Below, piece by piece: positions 33,462 to 39,792 of a stretch of DNA of 64,000 bases; position 1 is the stretch's first letter, and each line of letters opens with the position of its first letter. Both the position numbers and the translations under genes were made by a program. Below the pieces are notes generated by a model. It saw only the letters and a list, made by a program, of their open reading frames with translations. It searched no databases and was not told the origin of the DNA. The stretch covers positions 49,271 through 113,270 of the forward strand of contig NZ_BMKX01000009.1 of assembly GCF_014644555.1 (NCBI RefSeq), read 5' to 3'. The stretch is from Glutamicibacter ardleyensis (GTDB taxonomy: Bacteria; Actinomycetota; Actinomycetes; Actinomycetales; Micrococcaceae).

Positions 33462-34370
33462 TCAGTATTCCCGATTGAGACGCAAGCCCAGTTGAGGCGC
33501 GGCCACACGTAGAACCTCGTCCACTGACGTGCCGATGCTCTGAGCCGCGGTGGAACCAGTGGCATCGAGATACGCCTGAACAAGTCGTGCACCGGCGGCA
33601 TAGCCCGCACCGGTGGGCAGCCCCACTGGGTTTGCGCCCATAAGACGAGCACTCGCGTCACCATGCACCCAAGCAGTGAAGTTTTGCATTCCGGTGATGT
33701 GCAGCCCGGCCGCGACTTTCGCGAGGACTTCGTCATCATGATGGGTGCTCTCGCTGACGAAGTGCGTATATCCAGTGTCACCGTACAGCTCCGCAGCGAA
33801 CACGTCTGCAAGCCCTTCCGAGATCACCTGTTCGCCTACGGTGACCGTCATCGGATCCCATACGACTCCGCCGGGCGAATACCGCACATTGTGGTGTAGT
33901 TCATGAACGGCAATCGCTTCGAGCCGTTCGAGAACCTGGGGCGTGGGCCAGATAGTGATGGTGATGTAGCCGCTGATTCCGCCGAATGCGGACAGTCCCT
34001 GGACTTCGTTAACGAAGTGTTTGTTAGCGGGATCGCCTAATACGAGAAGAACCTGCAGAGCGGGAATCTCGATGTTCGGCTTGGCTAACTGCAGGGCTTC
34101 GGTTCCGGACTTGAGCGCCTCGGTGATGCGGTTCCAGGCGTCTGCCTCGACGAGACGTTCGAGGCCCTCCTGAATTGGTTCGGTTGTGCTCTCCCAATCG
34201 AAGCCGAAGTTCTGGCGGTGTACGGTGGCCATGTCCACCCCTCCGGGAACGAAGTGGTACATCCCTGCCAGCGGAGACCACATCTCACGGACCAGATCGG
34301 CGCGCTCATCGGGTGTCGCTGTTATGATTCGGCGCATGCTCGAACCGCTGTCAATCACTGAAATAGTCAT
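33462..34370 (-). CDS. DUF2268 putative zinc protease (unit 9)
   Basis: A protein of about 302 residues. The zinc motif AIAVHELHHNVRY (HExxH form, near residue 155) followed by VISEGLADVFAAELYG is characteristic of DUF2268 putative Zn-dependent proteases. Pairing with a TipAS-MerR gene is a known arrangement. The start at ATG 34370 is 8 nt from the -10 of a MerR-type promoter, so the mRNA is nearly leaderless. The open frame extends 43 codons upstream into R9 but without family sequence. Confidence 0.85.
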   Translation of the reverse strand: MTISVIDSGSSMRRIITATPDERADLVREMWSPLAGMYHFVPGGVDMATVHRQNFGFDWESTTEPIQEGLERLVEADAWNRITEALKSGTEALQLAKPNIEIPALQVLLVLGDPANKHFVNEVQGLSAFGGISGYITITIWPTPQVLERLEAIAVHELHHNVRYSPGGVVWDPMTVTVGEQVISEGLADVFAAELYGDTGYTHFVSESTHHDDEVLAKVAAGLHITGMQNFTAWVHGDASARLMGANPVGLPTGAGYAAGARLVQAYLDATGSTAAQSIGTSVDEVLRVAAPQLGLRLNREY

Positions 34371-34409
34371 AGTTAGAAACCGTAAACGTTGCCGTAACGG
34401 CAAGGTCAA
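34371..34409 (-). promoter_or_regulatory. MerR-type promoter/operator of unit 9
   Basis: On the minus strand TTGACC (34409-34404) and TACGGT (34384-34379) are 19 bp apart, the long spacing MerR activators correct, and the spacer contains TTGCCG-TTA-CGGCAA, a perfect dyad. Confidence 0.8.
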
Positions 34410-34439
34410 GTCTGGAAAGTAGCGAACTGCGTATAGAGA

Positions 34440-34483
34440 TTGGTATATGCGGCGACGCGGTTGAATATAGATTTCACGTTTAG
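34440..34483 (+). repeat. R9, displaced ychF-end copy
   Basis: Reads CGDAVEYRFHV-stop; arm TTGGTATATGCGGCGAC. Confidence 0.8.
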
Positions 34484-34503
34484 TCGAGTTCCGGTTCAAT
34501 CTC
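34483..34503 (+). repeat. R9b, half-copy following R9
   Basis: GTCGAGTTCCGGTTCAATCT repeats the core (VEFRFNL) at once after R9's stop, like R0b. Confidence 0.7.
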
Positions 34504-34610
34504 TCGATCGCATAGTTTCAAGCACTCAGTCGGCCGTGAAATAATGCTGGTGGGCGCGTAGGTCCGCGAGCAGATTCATCCGGGTTGGATGCGCGAGGGA
34601 AGGCTGAATT

Positions 34611-35099
34611 GTGAGTTGGAAGGGGCCGGCTGCACTTTTTGCGGCGTGGATAGTCCACGACATCGAGGAAGCGTTTGCGTTTCCTACTTCCTGCGATCGT
34701 CTCGTGGATCGCACTGGTATAGAACAGCTCAGGATCACGCCGCAGCAATCGTGGATCGCTGTGGGTCTGATGGGAATTCTGGTGGCGGTGGCGTGTGGCC
34801 GCGGCGTACGTTCTACCGGGAAGTCGGCGATCTATCGGGCAGTCGTTGCCGGGCTGGAAGCCCACGTCGTGACTCACCTCGGCGCTTCAGTCGCGCAGCG
34901 TGGTTACACCGCCGGTGTTGCGACGGCTTTGCCAATCATGCTTCCCGGGGCGCTCATAGCGCGTCGAGAGCTCCAGCGGGACGGGTGCGAGCTGCGGTTT
35001 CGTGACACGGTCAACGGCGTCGCATTGCTCCTGCCCGCCGCATTGGTATGCCAGGTGGGCGCACGACTGATCCGTCGGGTGTCCGCGGCCAAGAACTGA
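34611..35099 (+). CDS. HXXEE domain membrane protein (unit 10)
   Basis: A 162-residue membrane protein. The HXXEE signature appears as VHDIEEAFAFP near residue 16, in the first helix. Three or four further hydrophobic segments follow (SWIAVGLMGILVAVACG, GVATALPIMLPGALIA, VALLLPAALVCQVGA). Function of the family is unknown. Start is GTG 34611, with GAGGGAAGG a few bases upstream. Confidence 0.8.
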   Translation: MSWKGPAALFAAWIVHDIEEAFAFPTSCDRLVDRTGIEQLRITPQQSWIAVGLMGILVAVACGRGVRSTGKSAIYRAVVAGLEAHVVTHLGASVAQRGYTAGVATALPIMLPGALIARRELQRDGCELRFRDTVNGVALLLPAALVCQVGARLIRRVSAAKN

Positions 35100-35132
35100 C
35101 CGGAAAAGCAAGAAACGGCATGTCGTGTGAGG

Positions 35133-35176
35133 TTCGTATGTGCGGCGACCTGGTCGAGTTCCGCTTCAACGTCTAA
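35133..35176 (+). repeat. R10, displaced ychF-end copy
   Basis: Reads CGDLVEFRFNV-stop; arm GGTTCGTATGTGCGGCGAC. Confidence 0.88.
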
Positions 35177-35192
35177 CTCATCACGCGGTATT

Positions 35193-35233
35193 GTGTTTCA
35201 CCACGACCATCACTGATGGTCAGGGTGAAACGC
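35193..35233 (+). terminator. Terminator after R10
   Basis: GTGTTTCACC...GACCATC pairs with GATGGTC...GGTGAAACGC, two stacked stems, followed by an A/T-rich stretch. Confidence 0.75.
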
Positions 35234-35255
35234 ATTTAAAAGGCGTACTTTTCTA

Positions 35256-35289
35256 TTGTTAGGGTCATATCACGCGATATAATCAGGCT
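35256..35289 (+). promoter_or_regulatory. Promoter and operator of the MNT-HepT operon
   Basis: TTGTTA (35256-35261) and TATAAT (35278-35283) are 16 bp apart; ATATC-ACGC-GATAT forms an inverted repeat overlapping the -10. The ATG follows TATAAT by 6 nt (leaderless). Confidence 0.75.
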
Positions 35290-35733
35290 ATGGTGAATTC
35301 GGTTCGAGCCCTTCGGGAGGCCGCAGGCCTGAGCCAGACAGAGCTTGCTCGTCGGTCGGGTGTTGCTCAGCCCAATATTGCTGCCTACGAAGGTGGGCGT
35401 CGCAACGTCTCGGTTCAGATGCTCGAACGTCTGCGAACAGCTACGCGACCGCTGCCACATGAAGCGCTCGTTGCCTTTCGTGCCGACCTGGTCAGGCTTG
35501 CAGCCCGGTATGGCTTTGATAACGTTCGAGTTTTTGGCTCTGTGGCTCGCGGCACAGATGCTCCCGGCAGTGATCTTGACCTTCTTGTCACCCGGTCACC
35601 GGGTACAGGTCTACTTACGATCGCAGCGTTCGCTGCGGAAGCGAGCAACTTGCTCGGCGTCGAGGTCGATGTGGTGACCGACGGCGGCCTGCCTGCTGGC
35701 CATGAGATTTTGGCGACGGCGGTCGCGATATGA
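35290..35733 (+). CDS. HTH-MNT antitoxin nucleotidyltransferase (unit 11)
   Basis: A 147-residue fusion of an XRE HTH (residues about 4-55: LREAAGLSQTELARRSGVAQ) and a minimal nucleotidyltransferase (about 75-147: RVFGSVARGTDAPGSDLDLL, matching GSx10DxD). MNT antitoxins inactivate HEPN toxins by AMPylation; the fused HTH would add autoregulation through the inverted repeat over its promoter. The stop overlaps the HepT start by 4 bp. Confidence 0.88.
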   Translation: MVNSVRALREAAGLSQTELARRSGVAQPNIAAYEGGRRNVSVQMLERLRTATRPLPHEALVAFRADLVRLAARYGFDNVRVFGSVARGTDAPGSDLDLLVTRSPGTGLLTIAAFAAEASNLLGVEVDVVTDGGLPAGHEILATAVAI

Positions 35734-36068
35734 ATGACCGGGATGCTGCGTCGTTGAATGAGATTGTCCGTCTGTGCGGCGTCGGGGCGAATCTCGTGGC
35801 ACGTGGTGACCAATGGTATCTTGCGGATCCTGATAACGTGCCCGGTCTTGCGGCAGAATCGCTGATCATCAAGCTCGGAGAGAATGTTGCTCGACTAAGT
35901 AGAGCCACGACCGACCGGTACGCGGAAGTACCTTGGTCATTGATCAAGCAGATGCGTGACCGGTTGGCACACCACTACGAGAGCACCGATTACGGGGCAG
36001 TCTGGGACACACTGGTCGTCGACTTCCCGGAGATTAGCAGATATATACAGTCTCTTCCAGATAAATGA
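35730..36068 (+). CDS. HepT-like HEPN toxin (unit 11)
   Basis: A 112-residue helical HEPN protein. The RNase motif Rx4H is visible as RDRLAHHYESTDYGAVW near residue 75, with the conserved Tyr shortly after, the site that MNT partners AMPylate in characterised HepT-MntA systems. ATG at 35730 overlaps the antitoxin stop. Together they form a type VII-like toxin-antitoxin module. Confidence 0.88.
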   Translation: MNDRDAASLNEIVRLCGVGANLVARGDQWYLADPDNVPGLAAESLIIKLGENVARLSRATTDRYAEVPWSLIKQMRDRLAHHYESTDYGAVWDTLVVDFPEISRYIQSLPDK

Positions 36069-36092
36069 TGCAACGCTTGGGGGAGCCCTGCT

Positions 36093-36175
36093 GGAGATTC
36101 TGATGGAAGGTTTCATCGAGGGCTTAGGGGATCACCCAGAACAGGCTCGCCGCGTGCACGTGGCTTCCCGATGAT
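36093..36175 (+). pseudogene. Fragment of a HigA-type antitoxin
   Basis: EILMEGFIEGLG, then after a one-base insertion GITQNRLA, then after another shift RVHVASR, give pieces of the HigA N-terminus (compare HPGEILMEDFIE-GITQNRLA-VPPRR). Decayed. The remaining 36176-36460 also shows no intact gene, only broken open frames such as GDAIVVAWVAGLQPTEDETR. Confidence 0.6.
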
Positions 36176-36460
36176 GTCTCACGAGGTGCCTTCGTCGGTG
36201 ACGCGATCGTTGTTGCCTGGGTGGCTGGCCTCCAGCCGACGGAAGATGAGACTCGTTCCGTACTTCGACGCCGCGGTGATGCAAGCGCATGATCAAGGCC
36301 GTACACGAGTTGCGCTGGGCCGGGTGGGAGGCTCTGCAGATTCCGACGCTCGCTTTTTTCGCGAAGCGCGGATGTGCAGCGATGTCGACAAGTATGAACT
36401 GCTATGCCGCTGGTTGTTCCGCAATCAGACCCGCGTGCCGCGCACCAATGTCCGCGGAGG

Positions 36461-36504
36461 TTGGTATGTACCGGAACTCCGTTGAGTTTAGGTTTAATGT
36501 ATAG
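36461..36504 (+). repeat. R11, displaced ychF-end copy
   Basis: Reads YRNSVEFRFNV-stop, the same peptide as R6 but with eight nucleotide changes, all synonymous, while the arm is 22-nt identical to that of R6. GAGTTTAGGTTTAAT is the core. Confidence 0.9.
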
Positions 36505-36506
36505 TC

Positions 36507-36527
36507 GCGTTCCGTTCTAACCACTAG
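36507..36527 (+). repeat. R11b, half-copy following R11
   Basis: GCGTTCCGTTCTAACCACTAG resembles R0b and R9b: a second GTTCCGNTTCAA-like core with a stop-like end. Confidence 0.5.
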
Positions 36528-36632
36528 TTGGTTTCACGGGCGAGAGGGCAGGATCCACATATTGGTGCGTGTCCGGCCCATTTTTCGTTATTCTGAAAGC
36601 TCATCGACTCACAAAACTTCCAAGGAGTGACC

Positions 36633-37061
36633 GTGTCTTCTGGGTATGGGAAGTTCGTATCACGCGCGGAGCAGTCCGCGTGGATGCACTCACTTCGGCC
36701 GAATACCGTTTACGTAGATTTTGTCTTTAATAATGGCGACGGCGACCACCCGCTGCTGGAGCAGTTGGCGCATCTGGAATCTACCAGAACAGTCGGCGTC
36801 GAGTCTGGGAACGGTTATTATTTTCGGCCACGTCCTACGGTGATTAAGCGGAGGTTTGCCTACGATCGCGACATTATCCGAGCCATTGACAGTCTTGGAT
36901 GTTTCTTTCCTGAGTCCACGAGCTCGCAGCAGTGGACTGGGCTGGGTGATGTTGATGTGGTGTTTCTTGATAAAAGGGGCAAAATGATTGGCGCGACGGT
37001 AACTCATGAAGGCATGATCATCACGCCGGACGATGAAGATGCGGACGGGCTACCTCGCTGA
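36633..37061 (+). CDS. Unknown 142-residue protein (unit 12)
   Basis: A mixed alpha/beta soluble protein with no recognised family. Notable stretches are SLRPNTVYVDFVFNNGDGDH, ESGNGYYFRPRPTVIKRRFA and VDVVFLDKRGKMIGATVTHE. GTG 36633 is selected since AAGGAG lies 5 nt upstream; the GTG at 36627 overlaps that site. The base composition looks more A/T-rich than the backbone, compatible with acquisition. Neighbouring units carry toxin-antitoxin or enzymes, so a defence or immunity role is possible but not supported. Confidence 0.7.
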   Translation: MSSGYGKFVSRAEQSAWMHSLRPNTVYVDFVFNNGDGDHPLLEQLAHLESTRTVGVESGNGYYFRPRPTVIKRRFAYDRDIIRAIDSLGCFFPESTSSQQWTGLGDVDVVFLDKRGKMIGATVTHEGMIITPDDEDADGLPR

Positions 37062-37073
37062 AGGAGAAGCTCG

Positions 37074-37107
37074 CCTGTACCGGAACGTGATGGAGTTTCG
37101 TTTCAAC
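37074..37107 (+). repeat. R12, displaced ychF-end copy, stop lost
   Basis: Reads YRNVMEFRFN then runs on (AGATATCGC) without the stop. Arm CCTGTACCGGAAC. Confidence 0.75.
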
Positions 37108-37215
37108 AGATATCGCTGCTCTCACTCGACTCAACAAGTCATGCAACAGATCCCTGGCTGAGTACCGCTTCATCCACCGATGGATCCACACGTAGCTGGC
37201 AGTAAGATCGGCATT

Positions 37216-37707
37216 ATGGATGTGGAGTGTGAGGTTGAGGAGCTTTATTTGGCCGGTGGCTGCCTCTGGGGTGTACAGGCTTTCATCGCGACGCTGAACG
37301 GCATGACATTCACGGAGGCTGGAAGAGCCAACGGCACCAGCGGGCACATCGATAGCGACTACGACGGTTATGCAGAATGTGTCCGAACCCGTTTTGATCC
37401 GACGGTTGTCAGTGTCGAGCAACTGATGGCGTACCTGTTTGAAATTATCGATCCTTACAGCGTGAACCAACAGGGACCGGATACCGGTCTGAAGTACCGC
37501 ACTGGAGTGTATTCCACTACGCCGGCCCACCTCGAAGCGGCTCGGGCCTTCATCGCTGCAAGGGATGATGCGGACCGCATCGCGGTCGAGGTACTGCCAC
37601 TTGCCACCTATGTGCGAAGCGCCGAAGAACATCAGGATCGGCTCGCGCGTTTCCCCGAGGATTCCTGCCACCTTCCCACAGCACTGTTGACTAAGTACCA
37701 AGGGTGA
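37216..37707 (+). CDS. Short MsrA-like methionine sulfoxide reductase (unit 13)
   Basis: A 163-residue protein. The active site is LYLAGGCLWGVQAFIATLNG (GCFWG in canonical MsrA, here GCLWG, catalytic Cys kept). FDPTVVSVEQLMAYLFEIID, PYSVNQQGPDTGLKYRTGVY match the MsrA core. The protein lacks the usual Gly-rich N-terminal extension and the last part of MsrA. ATG 37216 follows TAAGAT by 7 nt. It may repair oxidised methionine or be a diverged relative. Confidence 0.8.
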   Translation: MDVECEVEELYLAGGCLWGVQAFIATLNGMTFTEAGRANGTSGHIDSDYDGYAECVRTRFDPTVVSVEQLMAYLFEIIDPYSVNQQGPDTGLKYRTGVYSTTPAHLEAARAFIAARDDADRIAVEVLPLATYVRSAEEHQDRLARFPEDSCHLPTALLTKYQG

Positions 37708-37750
37708 AGTCAATTTACGTGCAAGAGCGCTGCGATCATCACCTAGCTGG

Positions 37751-37790
37751 TCTGTGTCAGAACTCGGTGGGGATCCGCCTCGTGGTCTAG
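37751..37790 (+). repeat. R13, most decayed ychF-end copy
   Basis: Reads CQNSVGIRLVV-stop: arm and stop are conserved, core mutated (GGATCCGCCTC). Last clear copy. Confidence 0.65.
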
Positions 37791-37898
37791 CCAGGGTGAT
37801 GAATTCAAGGGCATTACCGGATCGTGAGTGAATTTTCGTAGTCGAGCAACCTGAGCACAGAGCGCGGACCAATGAAATCAAGCAGCGGGAATTAGTAG

Positions 37899-38285
37899 TT
37901 ACTGCCTGCCGATGAAATCGAAGGTGTACTCAGTAGTCAACGGCATGTAGCCGGGGTCATCTTCGAATGGCATGTAGTCCAGGGAGTGAAGGTAACCGTC
38001 GATAACCCAAAGATCTAGGTGTCCCAAAGCTTTTTCATTTTGCAGCACGGTTGCAGAGGAAAACGGTCCGCCGCCATGTCTGATGCGCTTGCACTCGGGC
38101 CCCTTGGTGACTGCGATAAGGAAGCATTCGCACTCGTCGAATTGGAACCCGTCCCAGCGGGAGAACTGCAACTGCTGACGTGCCTTTGCTGATTCGGCAT
38201 CGGTGGCACTGCATAGCAAGGCAAGGATGTCGCGTTCGGCTTGGCTGAGTTCTTCGCCTTTGCTGCGGCTAGTTTCGGGGCGCAT
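37899..38285 (-). CDS. Hypothetical protein (terminal unit)
   Basis: A 128-residue acidic protein with QLQFSRWDGFQFDECECFL, HGGGPFSSATVLQNEKALG and LDYMPFEDDPGYMPLTTEYT. It is no recognised family, but the composition looks coding and it is larger than chance. Between R13 and the SCO1664 operon, so probably the oldest, distal cassette. Downstream 38286-38482 shows nothing else. Confidence 0.55.
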   Translation of the reverse strand: MRPETSRSKGEELSQAERDILALLCSATDAESAKARQQLQFSRWDGFQFDECECFLIAVTKGPECKRIRHGGGPFSSATVLQNEKALGHLDLWVIDGYLHSLDYMPFEDDPGYMPLTTEYTFDFIGRQ

Positions 38286-38482
38286 ACAAGCAGGCTATGG
38301 CGTGGTGCGACTACACGGCAAATCCACGGGCGCCTAGATGTGCCACATTGCCGCGACGGACTCGCCCGTCGGCAGTTCATCGGTCTTGGCGCAAAATCTC
38401 TAACACCCGGTGTTTGGATTCGAACGATACGAAGCGCGGACTTGCGAATCTGGTAACCCGTTGTTCGCCTAGCCCCGTTCGC

Positions 38483-39244
38483 TTAGAACAGCGGCCAGGG
38501 GACCGCTGGCATCTCCCCGCTCGGGCTGGGGAATTGACCTGCGGAAAGCAACCGCTCACAGCGCTGCGCGAGAGAAGCGAGTTCGTCGGCGGTCAGCAGC
38601 TCCGCCAGTTCTTGCCCCAGCTCAGCATGCAGTCCTTCGCTGATGCGCGCGACACCCGCATGCTCCTCAGCGGTGAGTGCTTCGCCGATCCAGCCCCACA
38701 ACACCGTGCGCAGCTTGTGCTCGCGGTGAAAGGTAAGTCCGTGGTCCACGCCGTATCGGTGTCCACCGGTCATCGCCAGGATGTGGTTGCCTTTGCGGTC
38801 GGCGTTATTAACGATGACATCAAATACCGCCATACGCCGCAACGCGGGGGAGTCCTCGTGAACGAGGGCGAGCAATTCACCATTCTCGCCGCGTCCCTGA
38901 AAAACCTGTTTCCAACCGGTTTGTGGAACGCTCTCGGCAGGGACCAGATCGATGGCGTTTTCGTCGTGATCTTGCTCTTGCCACAGCTGCACCATGCCTT
39001 CACCGAACTGACCATCGCGCAGCCAGGTGCGTGGCACGATATTCCAGCCCAAGGCTTCCGAAACCAGATAGGCGGCGACCTCCCGATGAGCCAGCTGGCC
39101 CTCGGGAAAATCCCACAGCGGATTCTCTCCGGCGATCGGCTTGTAAACGACGACCTTCTCACCGATGTTGCCAAGGAAGGTTGCGTTTGACGCCGTGGTG
39201 AGTCTGCCGGTGAGCGTGAGCTCGGTGGTCATCAGATCGGCCAT
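38483..39244 (-). CDS. SCO1664 family protein
   Basis: A 253-residue protein, called on overall similarity to the actinobacterial SCO1664 family (FLGNIGEKVVVYKPIAGENP, LWDFPEGQLAHREVAAYLVS, FDVIVNNADRKGNHIL). The PI3/4-kinase-like fold is suspected from the last motif. Its neighbours DUF3090 and a histidine phosphatase form a conserved trio whose role is not established. ATG 39244 (MADLMTTE) is chosen; it lies 5 bp after the DUF3090 stop. Confidence 0.85.
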   Translation of the reverse strand: MADLMTTELTLTGRLTTASNATFLGNIGEKVVVYKPIAGENPLWDFPEGQLAHREVAAYLVSEALGWNIVPRTWLRDGQFGEGMVQLWQEQDHDENAIDLVPAESVPQTGWKQVFQGRGENGELLALVHEDSPALRRMAVFDVIVNNADRKGNHILAMTGGHRYGVDHGLTFHREHKLRTVLWGWIGEALTAEEHAGVARISEGLHAELGQELAELLTADELASLAQRCERLLSAGQFPSPSGEMPAVPWPLF

Positions 39245-39249
39245 GTGTA

Positions 39250-39783
39250 TCAGTTTTCGTGGATGGTGCAGGTGTGTCCGTCTGCGTCCATCGGGTAACC
39301 GCAGAGGGTGCACATCGGACGGCCGGCATCCACGATCTCGCGGGTGCGCTTAGCGAAGGCGCGGGCGGTGCCTACCGGCATCCGCACGCGAAGCATTTCA
39401 GTCTCTTGCGCGGGCGCCGCGTCGGGATCTTCATCCGGGATGGGGTGAGCCTCGATGACGATCTGCGAGGTGGATGGGTCCCAACCCAAGCTCATCGCGC
39501 CAGTACGAAACTGCTCCTGATCATCTTCGAGCGGGTCATTGTCCACTAGCTCGATGGGAGTTCCGGTGGGAATGCTGAAGGGGTTTCCATCCACGGTGAG
39601 CAGCTGATCAAGAATGTCATCGATATTTTCCGCGAGCTGCGCGGCCTGCTGTTTCTCAAGCACAACACTGACAATCTCTTTGCCCGTGCGGACCTGGAGG
39701 TAGAACGTGCGGTCACCGGGAAGGCCGATGACGCCAACGACGACCCTATCGGGCCAAGAAAATTCGTGAATACGTGTAGGCAT
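39250..39783 (-). CDS. DUF3090 family protein
   Basis: A 177-residue soluble protein. FSWPDRVVVGVIGLPGDRTF, SVVLEKQQAAQLAENID and the C-terminal Cys-rich PMCTLCGYPMDADGHTC, a likely zinc knuckle, fit DUF3090. Located between the phosphatase and SCO1664-family genes in one operon. Confidence 0.9.
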   Translation of the reverse strand: MPTRIHEFSWPDRVVVGVIGLPGDRTFYLQVRTGKEIVSVVLEKQQAAQLAENIDDILDQLLTVDGNPFSIPTGTPIELVDNDPLEDDQEQFRTGAMSLGWDPSTSQIVIEAHPIPDEDPDAAPAQETEMLRVRMPVGTARAFAKRTREIVDAGRPMCTLCGYPMDADGHTCTIHEN

Positions 39784-39792
39784 ATAAATATC

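Larger units (their letters stand above)
25301..37790 (+). mobile_element. Array of small gene cassettes separated by copies of the ychF 3' end
   Basis: From the end of ychF to 37790 there are 13 displaced copies (R1-R13) of its last codons. Distances between successive stop positions are about 1501, 1447, 1135, 1182, 654, 221, 1025, 143, 1850, 693, 1328, 603 and 683 bp. The units between copies carry one or two genes, in either orientation, mostly regulators, toxin-antitoxin pairs and small enzymes. No recombinase is encoded. Each copy keeps the reading frame of YchF's last codons and, except R12, its stop, while codons vary synonymously. This suggests serial insertion at the ychF 3' end, each new element rebuilding the C-terminus. 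The mechanism and the distal limit are inference; the repeats are directly visible. Confidence 0.8.

Noticed and set aside
25301-37790. The repeats as a CRISPR array
   Set aside because: Copies are degenerate, spaced from 143 to 1850 bp, and the intervals contain genes; no Cas genes are present.
25301-37790. Classical integron with attC sites
   Set aside because: No IntI integrase, no attI, and the copies lack attC R'/R'' boxes; the repeat is ychF coding sequence.
38400-38440. GGTGTTTGGATTCGAACG as a fourteenth displaced copy
   Set aside because: Only short scattered identity, no stop in register and no arm.
38297-39190. Long plus-strand open frame of 297 codons
   Set aside because: Antisense to the SCO1664-family gene, with shadow-type composition and no family match.
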